A stretch of DNA of 49,922 nucleotides from CALBZH01 sp964538515 (lineage in GTDB: Bacteria > Desulfobacterota > Syntrophobacteria > Syntrophobacterales > Syntrophobacteraceae), in contig CAZIEW010000038.1 in the NCBI GenBank assembly GCA_964538515.1, forward strand, positions 1 to 49,922, read 5' to 3'. The position numbers were made by a program, and so were the translations under genes. Positions 1 to 8,174 of this stretch are shown piece by piece. Below the pieces are notes generated by a model. It saw nothing but the letters and a program-made list of their open reading frames with translations. It was not told where the DNA came from and did no database searches. Within the stretch, counting starts at the first letter, position 1. Every line of letters begins with the position of its first letter.

Positions 1-56
1 GCATCATGGGCGAGCGCGAGCGCAAGCTCTTCAGCATGGAAGATCGCCGGGCATAA
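1..56 (+). CDS. 3' end of an unidentified upstream gene
   Basis: An open frame enters from the left edge and ends at TAA (54-56), giving a charged C-terminal tail that reads IMGERERKLFSMEDRRA. It lies on the same strand as acsB, about 125 bases upstream, so it may belong to the same operon; a CO dehydrogenase subunit or accessory protein would fit the context. Seventeen residues are too few to identify a family, so the function is left open. Confidence 0.35.
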   Translation, partial: IMGERERKLFSMEDRRA

Positions 57-111
57 CAAGCCCAACAGGGAGAGGGGCGCCACAATTTCCTCTTCCAAGC
101 GGAACGGCCAA

Positions 112-130
112 TTTCGGCTCGAAGCCGAAA
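112..130 (+). other. Hairpin in the leader gap upstream of acsB
   Basis: A perfect 8-bp stem (112-119 with 123-130) closes on a 3-nt loop, between the upstream gene and acsB. No T-tract follows, so it is not a classical terminator. It is the first of several hairpins found in every gap of this operon and may stabilise or punctuate the mRNA. Confidence 0.5.
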
Positions 131-181
131 CTCCGTTGATCCAGCAGAGCTCACAAAATCCATCAAGAAGAGGAGTTACAT

Positions 182-2401
182 ATGTCACGGTTAGTCGCAT
201 TTGCCGCGATTCAGGGTGCTTACAATATTGTCTCCAAGGCTGAAGGTGCTTTCAAACGAGCCGTGGACAAGTACGGGCTCAATCAGCCATTGGCATTCCC
301 GAATACGGCCTACTACCTTCCGGTTATCTACTCCATCCTCGGCATGAAGGTCGAAAAAGTAGCCGACGCCGAGCCTGTCCTCGCCCGCTGCAAGGCCCTG
401 TTGCCGCCTCATATGAGGACCAAGGGCAACATCCACGTTCCTTACCTCGGACACTTGCTGGATGCCGGTATGGCCGCCATCTTGGCCGAGGAGATCGTGG
501 AAGCCATCCGTTACGTCGAAGATCCCGATTTCTACACCCCGGGTGAAGACTGCGACGTCGAGAACGGAAAGATCTGGCTTGGGGCTGCTGACGACGTCAT
601 CATGAGAAAGCGCGGCGTCGAGTTCGTGGACGGGTCCGCTCCCGGTTTTGCAGCCATCGTGGGTGCGGCTCCCAACCCCGAGATCGCCAAGATGATCGTC
701 GAAGATTATCAAAAGAAGAACCTGTATATCTTCCTTGCCGCCAACCAGGCCGGCACGACCGTTGCCCAGCAGTTGATCGATGCCGGTGTCCAGATCGGTT
801 GGGGTACCCGTATTGTTCCGTTCAGCCCGGACATTTCCGGCGCCGTTTTCGCTCTCGGCTTCGCCAACCGCGCCGCCATGGCTTTCGGTGGTGTGCAGCC
901 GGGTGATTACAGATCCATCTTGAAATACAACAAAGACCGCGTGTTCGCGTTCGTGAACGCCCTGGGTGAAGTCAACGCGGAATGGGCTGCCAACGCAGCC
1001 GGCGCCGTGAACTGGGGCTTCCCGACCCTCGCCGACACCGACATTCCGGAAATCCTTCCCACCGGCGTGTGTACGTACGAGCACGTGGTGGCGAACGTGC
1101 CCCACGATCAGATGACCGCCAAGTCCATCGAAGTGCGCGGTCTGAAGGTTACGGTGACGGAAATTCCCATCCCCGTGTCTTACGGTCCTGCGTTCGAGGG
1201 TGAGCGCGTTCGCAAGGACGACGTCTACCTCGAGTGCGGCGGTGGGAAGACCGTTTGCTTCGAGCTGGTGAGGATCGCCGACATGGCGGATGTCGAGGAT
1301 GGCAAAGTCGAAGTGTTTGGCCCCGACATCAAGGACGTCCAGGTGGGCAGCCGCTTGCCTTTGGGCGTGCTGGTCGAGGTGGCAGGCCGCAAGATGCAGG
1401 CCGACTACGAGCCCATCCTCGAGCGCCAGATCCACCACCTGGTGAACTATGCTCAGGGCATCATGCATATCGGGCAGCGTGACATCGCCTGGTATCGTCT
1501 GGGCAAGGCAGCCATCGAAAAGGGCTTCACGCTGGAGCACATCGGCAAGATCCTCCATGCCAAGTTCCATCAGGATTTCGGAGCCATTTTCGACAAATGC
1601 CAGGTTAAGCTTTACACCGACGAAGCCAAGGCGAAAGAGCTGCTTCCCGTGGCCCAGGCGGCCTACAAGACGCGCGATGAGCGTGTTGAGAACATGACCG
1701 ACGAAACCACGGAAACCTATTACTCCTGTACGCTTTGCCAGTCCTTTGCTCCGACCCACGTTTGCGTGATCAGCCCGGAGCGGACCGGTCTTTGCGGCGC
1801 CTACAACTGGCTCGACTGCAAGGCCTCTTTCGAAATCAATCCCACCGGCCCGAATCAGCCCATCGAAAAGGGGGAAACCCTCGATGCAAAGTACGGAAAC
1901 TGGAAGGGTGTCAATGATTTCGTTTACAAGGCATCGCGTCAGTCGATCTCAAGCTACAATTTCTACAGCCTTGTGTACGATCCCATGACAACCTGTGGCT
2001 GCTGCGAGTGCATCGCGGCTGTTCTTCCCACGTGTAACGGCATCATGACGGTCAACCGCGATTACACGGGCATGACTCCCAGCGGCATGAAGTTCACGAC
2101 CCTCGCCGGCACGTGCGGCGGCGGGAATGTGACGCCGGGCTTCGTGGGCCACAGCAAGTACAATATTACCCAGCGCAAGTACATCGCGGGGGACGGCGGT
2201 CTCAAGCGTCTCGTCTGGATGCCCAAGATCCTGAAAGAGGAGCTTCGCGAGCGGCTTCTCAAACGCGGTGAGGAGATCGGGATCCCGAATTTCATCGACA
2301 TGATCGCCACCGAAGAGAACGGCGTGACCGAAGACGAAGTGTACGCTTTCCTGGAGCAAGTGGGCCATCCCGCGCTGACGATGGATTCCATTCTCGGCTG
2401 A
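182..2401 (+). CDS. acsB: Acetyl-CoA synthase (CODH/ACS beta subunit)
   Basis: This enzyme joins CO, a corrinoid-bound methyl group and CoA into acetyl-CoA, or cleaves acetyl-CoA in reverse, in the cytoplasm. The 739 residues match the bacterial AcsB length (about 730). The A-cluster ligands are all visible: cysteines 516, 519, 528 and 538 for the [4Fe-4S] cubane, and the Cys605-Gly-Cys607 motif for the distal nickel. This spacing equals that of the Moorella enzyme shifted by ten residues. The N-terminal half carries the CODH-interacting and Rossmann-like domains. The start is set by AGGAG at 171-175, six bases before the ATG. acsC follows after 81 bases that contain a hairpin. The family call is very secure; the direction of flux cannot be read from the sequence. 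Confidence 0.97.
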   Translation: MSRLVAFAAIQGAYNIVSKAEGAFKRAVDKYGLNQPLAFPNTAYYLPVIYSILGMKVEKVADAEPVLARCKALLPPHMRTKGNIHVPYLGHLLDAGMAAILAEEIVEAIRYVEDPDFYTPGEDCDVENGKIWLGAADDVIMRKRGVEFVDGSAPGFAAIVGAAPNPEIAKMIVEDYQKKNLYIFLAANQAGTTVAQQLIDAGVQIGWGTRIVPFSPDISGAVFALGFANRAAMAFGGVQPGDYRSILKYNKDRVFAFVNALGEVNAEWAANAAGAVNWGFPTLADTDIPEILPTGVCTYEHVVANVPHDQMTAKSIEVRGLKVTVTEIPIPVSYGPAFEGERVRKDDVYLECGGGKTVCFELVRIADMADVEDGKVEVFGPDIKDVQVGSRLPLGVLVEVAGRKMQADYEPILERQIHHLVNYAQGIMHIGQRDIAWYRLGKAAIEKGFTLEHIGKILHAKFHQDFGAIFDKCQVKLYTDEAKAKELLPVAQAAYKTRDERVENMTDETTETYYSCTLCQSFAPTHVCVISPERTGLCGAYNWLDCKASFEINPTGPNQPIEKGETLDAKYGNWKGVNDFVYKASRQSISSYNFYSLVYDPMTTCGCCECIAAVLPTCNGIMTVNRDYTGMTPSGMKFTTLAGTCGGGNVTPGFVGHSKYNITQRKYIAGDGGLKRLVWMPKILKEELRERLLKRGEEIGIPNFIDMIATEENGVTEDEVYAFLEQVGHPALTMDSILG

Positions 2402-2413
2402 TTTTTTTTCGCT

Positions 2414-2436
2414 CTCCGGGGGCTCGTCCCCCGGAG
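2414..2436 (+). other. Intercistronic hairpin between acsB and acsC
   Basis: A perfect 9-bp GC-rich stem (2414-2422 with 2428-2436) with a 5-nt loop. The run of T lies before rather than after the stem, so it is not a terminator on this strand. Likely an mRNA-stabilising or processing element. Confidence 0.55.
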
Positions 2437-2482
2437 GCGCTCTATTTGCAGTGAACGCGCCTTACGATGAGGAGAGAAACAG

Positions 2483-3835
2483 ATGGGTTTGACCGGTATT
2501 CAGATCTTTAAACTACTTCCCAAAACCAACTGTGGGGAATGTGGTGTCCCCACCTGTCTGGCCTTTGCCATGAACCTGGCTGCGGGCAAAGCCGAGCTCG
2601 GTGCCTGCCCGTATGTTTCCGAAGAGGCCAAAGAGAAACTGGCCGCCGAATCCGCTCCCCCGATTCGGCCACTCACGGTTGGAGTGGGTGAGTACGCCGT
2701 GAAGGTTGGTGGCGAGACCGTTATGTTCCGCCATGAAAAGACCTTCGTGAATCCTCCGGGTCTCGCCGCCGTCGTGAGCACCGATGAGGACGACGCGTCA
2801 GTCAGCGGCAAGTTCGAGCGCATGAAAAGTGCTCAATACGACCGTGTTGGATTGAAGCTTCGCGCCGAACTGTTCGCCGTTAAAGATGCAACGGGCGATG
2901 CCGCCAAATTCGCGGCACTGGCCAAGAAGGTTGTGGATGCCACGGGTGCGAGCCTGATCCTCATGTCCGACAGCGTTGACTCCCTGAAGGCTGCTCTGGC
3001 CCAAGTCAAAGATCAGAAGCCCCTCATCTATGCCGCCACGGCCGCCAACGCGGATGCACTCGGCGAGCTCGCCAAGGAAGCGGCATGTCCTCTCGCCGTG
3101 AAGGGCGACGGTTCGCTTGAGGGCGTGATTGCCCTGACCGAGAAGCTCACCGGCATGGGGGTCAAGGATCTGGTGATCGATACGGGGACGCGTGATCTCA
3201 AGAAGGCCTTCGAAGAGCAGATCATCATCCGTAGAGCCGCCCTGAAGGATCGCTTCCGCCCGCTCGGGTTCCCGACCCTCATCATGGCCAATGAGATGGG
3301 TGCCAACCTGATGGAAGAGAGTGTGGTTGCCGCTACCTTCGTGGCCAAGTACGGTGCGCTGATCGTGATGAGCGATTTCCAGGCTGACAGCCTCTTCCCG
3401 CTGTTCCTGGAGCGCCTGAACATCTACACCGACCCGCAGCGCCCCATGACTTCGGAGCAGGGGATCTACCCGATCAACAATCCGGACGAGAATTCTCCGG
3501 TGCTTGTGACTTGCAACTTCTCCCTGACCTACTTCATCGTTTCCGGTGAAATCGAATCCAGCCGTGTTCCGGCCTGGCTCCTGGTGCAGGATACGGAAGG
3601 GTTGTCGGTCATGACGGCCTGGGCGGCCGGAAAGTTCTCCGGGGAGAGTGTGGGGACCTTCTTCAACAAGTGCGGCATCAAGGACAAGGTCAAGCACAAG
3701 AGCCTCGTGATCCCCGGTTATGCCGCCGGCATCAGCGGGGAGCTGGAAGAGGAGCTCGGCGGCTACAAGGTGGTCGTGGGCCCCAGAGAAGCCAGCCAGA
3801 TTCCCAAGTTCCTCAAGAGCTGGAAGCCCGAATAA
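2483..3835 (+). CDS. acsC: Corrinoid/iron-sulfur protein large (gamma) subunit
   Basis: This subunit carries the [4Fe-4S] cluster that reductively activates the cobamide, and it helps hold the cobamide that shuttles the methyl group from methyl-tetrahydrofolate to AcsB. The N-terminal domain shows Cys17, Cys20, Cys25 and Cys42, the exact cluster spacing of the Moorella protein. The rest is a TIM-barrel domain and a C-terminal corrinoid-binding domain; the total of 450 residues is normal for the family. A GAGGAGAG ribosome-binding site precedes the ATG. The partner small subunit AcsD, with which AcsC forms an obligate heterodimer, is not next to it and must be encoded elsewhere. It lies in the acsB-acsC-acsE operon. 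Confidence 0.96.
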   Translation: MGLTGIQIFKLLPKTNCGECGVPTCLAFAMNLAAGKAELGACPYVSEEAKEKLAAESAPPIRPLTVGVGEYAVKVGGETVMFRHEKTFVNPPGLAAVVSTDEDDASVSGKFERMKSAQYDRVGLKLRAELFAVKDATGDAAKFAALAKKVVDATGASLILMSDSVDSLKAALAQVKDQKPLIYAATAANADALGELAKEAACPLAVKGDGSLEGVIALTEKLTGMGVKDLVIDTGTRDLKKAFEEQIIIRRAALKDRFRPLGFPTLIMANEMGANLMEESVVAATFVAKYGALIVMSDFQADSLFPLFLERLNIYTDPQRPMTSEQGIYPINNPDENSPVLVTCNFSLTYFIVSGEIESSRVPAWLLVQDTEGLSVMTAWAAGKFSGESVGTFFNKCGIKDKVKHKSLVIPGYAAGISGELEEELGGYKVVVGPREASQIPKFLKSWKPE

Positions 3836-3901
3836 GCGCCGCTGGCTGCACCTGAGCCCTGAAGATGCATTTGGGTGCGGCCCGGGCCGATTCTGTATCC
3901 C

Positions 3902-3928
3902 ACCGGCGAGGCATCCCACCTCGCCGGT
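3902..3928 (+). other. Intercistronic hairpin between acsC and acsE
   Basis: A perfect 10-bp stem (3902-3911 with 3919-3928) and a 7-nt loop lie in the 257-base gap between acsC and acsE. No T-tract follows. The rest of the gap shows no convincing small gene. Confidence 0.55.
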
Positions 3929-4092
3929 AACGATTGTGTCCCGGACAGGCACGATCGCTCGGCGTCCCTCCCGCATACCGCTCCCATACACTGTCGCTGG
4001 AGGAGGGGGCTGCGCCGCTTTCGCAGCGATCGCGCTTTGGCCCCGATTCACGCAGTGGTCCCACTGCATGTGATTTTCCAGGAGGAGGAAGA

Positions 4093-4977
4093 ATGAAATG
4101 CATCGGTGAAAACCTGAATATCATGAGTGTCAAATACGGGAAGGCTCTTAAGGAAAGAGACGCCAAGCCCTTGCAGGAGCTCGCGCTCCAGCAGGCGGCC
4201 GCAGGGATGGACTGGATCGATCTGAACATCGGCCCCGCCGGCAAGATGGGCGAAGAGCTGATGAACTGGCTCGTGCCGGTGATCCATGAAGTGGTCGACA
4301 CCCCCTTGGCTCTGGACACCTCCAACATCAAGGCCATCGAAGCCGGCCTGAAAAAGCACACCAAATGCCGTCCGCTGATCAACTCCATCATGGTACGGCC
4401 GGAGCGGATGGCCGCTCTTCTCCCTTTGGCCAAGCAATACGATGCCGATTTCGTGGCCCTGCTTTGGGGGCCGGAAGGGATGCCGCGCGACGAAAATGAG
4501 CGTGGTGCCCTGTGCTCGGAGATCGTGTTCAAGGCCATGGAGGAGTTCCAGATCTCTCCCGAGCGGATCTTCGTGGATCCGATTCAGACCCCGGTGAACG
4601 TGCAGCAGGGTCAGATCATGAGTGTTCTCGAATTCATGAAGATGTTTCCAGACATCGCCCCCGGCTGCCAGAGCACCATCGGGCTCTCCAATGTCTCCAA
4701 CGGCCCCCCCGATCACCTGCGTCCGATTCTGAACCAGGTGATGGCCATCATCTGGAAGCGCCATGGTCTGGCTTCCGCCATCGTCGACACGTTCGACACC
4801 AGGCTCCATGAAATCATGCGGGGCCAGCATCCGGGCATCGAAGCGCTCGTGCACAAGGTGGAAGACGGGGAGCCCATCGACATGAGCAAGCTTTCCAAGG
4901 AAGAAGCGGATTATGTGAAGACCGCCAAGGTTATTCTGGGCGTGAACCTCTATTCCGATTCCTGGCTCGAGCTTTAA
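4093..4977 (+). CDS. acsE: Methyltetrahydrofolate:corrinoid/iron-sulfur protein methyltransferase
   Basis: AcsE moves the N5-methyl group between tetrahydrofolate and the cob(I)amide of the corrinoid protein, joining the methyl branch to acetyl-CoA synthase. The 294-residue protein is a pterin-binding TIM barrel. DLNIGPA near residue 40 and the GLSNVSNG stretch near residue 200 are hallmark folate-site motifs of this family. The frame stays open further upstream, but the ATG at 4093 is chosen because GGAGGAGG lies just before it and the protein then begins like known AcsE proteins. It is about 30 residues longer than the Moorella enzyme. It is the last gene of the operon, followed by two hairpins, the second a terminator. 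Confidence 0.94.
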   Translation: MKCIGENLNIMSVKYGKALKERDAKPLQELALQQAAAGMDWIDLNIGPAGKMGEELMNWLVPVIHEVVDTPLALDTSNIKAIEAGLKKHTKCRPLINSIMVRPERMAALLPLAKQYDADFVALLWGPEGMPRDENERGALCSEIVFKAMEEFQISPERIFVDPIQTPVNVQQGQIMSVLEFMKMFPDIAPGCQSTIGLSNVSNGPPDHLRPILNQVMAIIWKRHGLASAIVDTFDTRLHEIMRGQHPGIEALVHKVEDGEPIDMSKLSKEEADYVKTAKVILGVNLYSDSWLEL

Positions 4978-4988
4978 GGTCAGCCGAT

Positions 4989-5019
4989 TGGTCCGTCGGC
5001 CCCTGGATTCGACGGACCA
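4989..5019 (+). other. Hairpin downstream of acsE
   Basis: A perfect 10-bp inverted repeat (4989-4998 with 5010-5019) with an 11-nt loop, beginning 11 bases after the acsE stop. It lacks a T-tract. Together with the true terminator 30 bases on, it forms a tandem 3' structure. Confidence 0.5.
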
Positions 5020-5047
5020 TCTGAAAGACCTGTTTTGTTACGGAGTG

Positions 5048-5092
5048 CGTCGCCAGTCCGAGTGTGCATCGGACTGGCGACGTCTTTTTTTA
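5048..5092 (+). terminator. Rho-independent terminator of the acs operon
   Basis: A perfect 14-bp stem (5048-5061 with 5069-5082) with a 7-nt loop is followed by TC and a run of seven T (5085-5091). It is a textbook intrinsic terminator and places the operon end after acsE. Confidence 0.92.
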
Positions 5093-5202
5093 TAACACCG
5101 ATGAATTTGGATGGCCCGACGCAGGGTGTGCGCGCCCGGAGATAGACACCCCATGCGGTTTTGGGTTTGTCAAATCAAGCTGTTTCCTGTATCAGCGCAA
5201 CC

Positions 5203-5231
5203 TTGCGTCCCGTCTCGATTTCTTCTAGAAT
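5203..5231 (+). promoter_or_regulatory. Candidate sigma-70-type promoter for ppdK
   Basis: TTGCGT (5203-5208) and TAGAAT (5226-5231) are separated by 17 bases, about 75 bases before the ppdK start and just after the acs terminator. The match is by eye only. Confidence 0.4.
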
Positions 5232-5307
5232 AATCGTCTATACGAGCGACCGAAATAGGCCGCTGAGATTCCGAATATCATTCACCAAAAGAGGGGAGTA
5301 AGCAGTC

Positions 5308-8070
5308 ATGGCGGTAAAATACGTGTATTTCTTTGGAGGGGGCAAGGCTGACGGCACCGCGGAGATGAAGTTTCTCCTCGGAGGCAAGGGCGCCAATATT
5401 GCCGAAATGACTAATCTGGGGATTCCCGTTCCGCCAGGATTTACGATCAGTACCGATGTCTGCACGTATTATTATCAGAACAACCGCCAATATCCTGCAG
5501 AGCTGAGAAAGGAAGTCGAAGACGCGCTCCATCGCCTCGAGGGGCTCATGGGCCGGAAATTCGGAGATCCGAAAAATCCTCTCCTTGTTTCGGTTCGATC
5601 CGGCGCGGCCAGCAGCATGCCGGGGATGATGGACACGGTGTTGAATCTCGGGCTCAACGACGTCACCGTTCAAGGCTTGATTGAACAGACCAGGGACGAG
5701 CGCTTCGCATACGATTGTTATCGCCGTTTCGTGGCCATGTACGGGGACGTCGTCTTAGGACTCAAGCCAGAATCCAAGGACGATGTGGACCCCTTTGATG
5801 ATCTCATCGAGCAGATGAGGCACAAGCGGGGCGTGGAGTTTGACAATCAGCTGCCCGCTTCGGATTTGAAGGACTTGGTTGAGCAGTACAAGAGCCTGAT
5901 CCAGAGAAAGCTCAACGTGACCTTTCCTCAAGACCCGGTGGAGCAGCTCTGGGGGGCCATTGGTGCCGTCTTCGGGTCCTGGAACAATCCCCGGGCCATT
6001 GCCTACAGGGAGCTGAACAACATTCCGGCGGATATGGGCACGGCCGTGAACGTCCAGACGATGGTCTTCGGAAACATGGGCGATGACTGTGGGACGGGCG
6101 TTGCCTTCACACGGAATCCGGCGACGGGGGAGAACGTCTTTTTCGGCGAGTACCTAATGAATGCGCAAGGCGAGGACGTTGTGGCCGGCATCCGAACGCC
6201 GCTCCCGATCAACAAGCGACAGAAGTCGGATCCGAATACCCTTTCTCTCGAAGAGACCATGCCGGACATCTACCGGCAGCTCGAGGAAATCCGGGTGAAG
6301 CTGGACAGACATTACCGCGACATGCAAGACATCGAGTTTACCATCCAGCAGGGCAAGCTTTGGATGCTGCAGACTCGAAACGGAAAGCGCACCGGGTTTG
6401 CCTCATTCAAAATTGCCGTGGATATGGTCCGAGAGGGTATTCTCACCAACGAGGAAGCGCTCATGCGGGTCGAGCCCGAGCAGTTGAATCAGTTGCTGCG
6501 GCCGACCTTTGATCCGGCAGCGAAGGCGGAAGCCATTAAGAACAATGCGTTTCTCGCCAAAGGACTCAATGCGGGGCCAGGCGCCGCGACAGGCCGGGTG
6601 GTCTTCAACGCCCCGGACGCCGAGGAGTGGGCCAAACGCGGCGAGCGCGTCATCTTGGTTCGAATCGAGACTTCTCCGGAAGACATTCGGGGCATGCACG
6701 CTTCGGAGGGCATTTTGACCGCCCGAGGCGGCATGACGTCTCATGCGGCGCTTGTGGGACGCCAGATGGGGAAGGTCTGCGTCGTCGGGTGTAACGCCCT
6801 CGAGATCGACTATCAGAAACGCTGCATGACGGTTGGAGATAAGGTCATTCGAGAAGGAGACTGGCTGTCCCTGGCGGGCAGCACGGGTGAGGTCTACCTT
6901 GGCCAGATTCCCACAAGACCGAGCCAGATCTTGAGGGTCCTCATCGAAAAGAGTGAAGCTCCTGAAAACTCCGAAATTTTTCAGGATTACTCCGCGCTGA
7001 TGCGCTGGGCGGATGAATTCAGGAAGTTGGGGGTCTGGACCAACGCCGATCAGCCCAACCAGGCGGCGGAAGCATTGGCATTCGGTGCGGAAGGGATCGG
7101 TCTCACGAGAACGGAGCACATGTTCTTCGAGGGCAATCGCATCGATGCGGTGCGCGAGATGATCCTTGCCAAGGACGTCGAAGGGCGCAAGCGGGCGCTG
7201 GCGAAGCTTCTGCCCATGCAGCGCGAGGATTTTAAGGGTCTGTTCCGTGTCATGGAGGGCAAGCCGGTTACCATTCGTACGTTGGATCCGCCGTTACACG
7301 AATTCCTGCCGGTTGAAGACAAGGACATCCGCAAGGTGGCCGAAGACATGAATGTCTCGGTCGACACAATCCGAGCCAAGATCGAGAGTCTTCACGAGCT
7401 CAACCCGATGCTGGGTCACCGTGGGTGCCGTCTGGGGGTTGCCTACCCGGAAATCACCGCCATGCAGGCACGCGCCATCCTGGAGGCCGCGTGCGAGGTC
7501 AAGAAGGAAGGCATCGATGTGCATCCGGAAATCATGATTCCCTTGGTGGGACACGTCGACGAGCTCAAGAATCAGAAGCAAGTCGTGGTGGACGAAGCCC
7601 TGGCGGTCATGAAAGAACAAGGCGTGACGGTCGACTACACTGTTGGAACGATGATCGAGGTGCCCCGCGGGGCGCTGACGGCTGACCAGGTTGCCAAGGA
7701 AGCGCAGTTCTTCTCCTTCGGCACCAATGACCTGACGCAGACCGTCTACGGAATCAGCCGTGATGACGCCGGCAAGTTCCTGTGGCACTATCTCGATGCC
7801 AAGATTTGGGAGTATGACCCGTTCGAACGGCTGGATCGAGTGGGGGTTGGAGCCCTCATGAAGATTGCCGTGGAGAAGGGACGCTCAACGCGGCCGGATC
7901 TCAAGATTGGGATTTGTGGGGAGCACGGAGGCGAGCCAAGCTCGGTTGAGTTCTGCCATGAGATCGGCCTCAACTACGTGAGCTGTTCCCCGTATCGCGT
8001 GCCCATCGCACGATTGGCTGCGGCACAGGCGGCCATCAAGGAGAAGCGCGCAAAGAAGGGCAAAGGCTAA
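5308..8070 (+). CDS. ppdK: Pyruvate, phosphate dikinase
   Basis: PPDK interconverts pyruvate, ATP and phosphate with PEP, AMP and pyrophosphate in the cytoplasm. The three parts are in order. The N-terminal ATP-grasp domain begins with the GGKGANIAEM motif. The central swivelling domain has the phosphoryl-accepting His479 in a GGMTSHAA motif. The C-terminal PEP/pyruvate barrel has Cys870 in GICGEHGG. At 920 residues it is slightly longer than typical (870-890), with no frame break. GAGGGGA lies upstream of the ATG. In an anaerobe that makes pyruvate from acetyl-CoA, the enzyme probably runs towards PEP for gluconeogenesis. It has its own promoter candidate and is separated from the acs operon by a terminator. 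Confidence 0.96.
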   Translation: MAVKYVYFFGGGKADGTAEMKFLLGGKGANIAEMTNLGIPVPPGFTISTDVCTYYYQNNRQYPAELRKEVEDALHRLEGLMGRKFGDPKNPLLVSVRSGAASSMPGMMDTVLNLGLNDVTVQGLIEQTRDERFAYDCYRRFVAMYGDVVLGLKPESKDDVDPFDDLIEQMRHKRGVEFDNQLPASDLKDLVEQYKSLIQRKLNVTFPQDPVEQLWGAIGAVFGSWNNPRAIAYRELNNIPADMGTAVNVQTMVFGNMGDDCGTGVAFTRNPATGENVFFGEYLMNAQGEDVVAGIRTPLPINKRQKSDPNTLSLEETMPDIYRQLEEIRVKLDRHYRDMQDIEFTIQQGKLWMLQTRNGKRTGFASFKIAVDMVREGILTNEEALMRVEPEQLNQLLRPTFDPAAKAEAIKNNAFLAKGLNAGPGAATGRVVFNAPDAEEWAKRGERVILVRIETSPEDIRGMHASEGILTARGGMTSHAALVGRQMGKVCVVGCNALEIDYQKRCMTVGDKVIREGDWLSLAGSTGEVYLGQIPTRPSQILRVLIEKSEAPENSEIFQDYSALMRWADEFRKLGVWTNADQPNQAAEALAFGAEGIGLTRTEHMFFEGNRIDAVREMILAKDVEGRKRALAKLLPMQREDFKGLFRVMEGKPVTIRTLDPPLHEFLPVEDKDIRKVAEDMNVSVDTIRAKIESLHELNPMLGHRGCRLGVAYPEITAMQARAILEAACEVKKEGIDVHPEIMIPLVGHVDELKNQKQVVVDEALAVMKEQGVTVDYTVGTMIEVPRGALTADQVAKEAQFFSFGTNDLTQTVYGISRDDAGKFLWHYLDAKIWEYDPFERLDRVGVGALMKIAVEKGRSTRPDLKIGICGEHGGEPSSVEFCHEIGLNYVSCSPYRVPIARLAAAQAAIKEKRAKKGKG

Positions 8071-8092
8071 TCGGCGCCCTTTCGTGAGGGCA

Positions 8093-8129
8093 CGGCTTCC
8101 CGCCCCGTGAAGCGGTCGGCGGGGAGCCG
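8093..8129 (+). terminator. Possible terminator or hairpin after ppdK
   Basis: A 12-bp stem with one G-U pair (8093-8104 with 8118-8129) and a 13-nt loop is followed shortly by four T. A smaller stem (8076-8080 with 8087-8091) precedes it. The T-run is short, so attenuation or partial read-through into the next gene is possible. Confidence 0.4.
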
Positions 8130-8174
8130 CTCCCATTTTGCGTGGAAAATCGCTGCGCCAGTCAGGACATCGCC

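Noticed and set aside
191..1759. 522-codon minus-strand open frame opposite acsB
   Set aside because: It is a GC-rich third-position shadow of a strongly conserved gene and its translation has no recognisable family.
2402..2436. T-run plus hairpin after acsB as an intrinsic terminator
   Set aside because: The T-run precedes the stem on the plus strand, so the order is wrong for termination.
2798..4069. 423-codon minus-strand open frame over acsC
   Set aside because: Antisense to a conserved gene; translation is low-complexity His/Gly/Arg-rich, typical of shadows.
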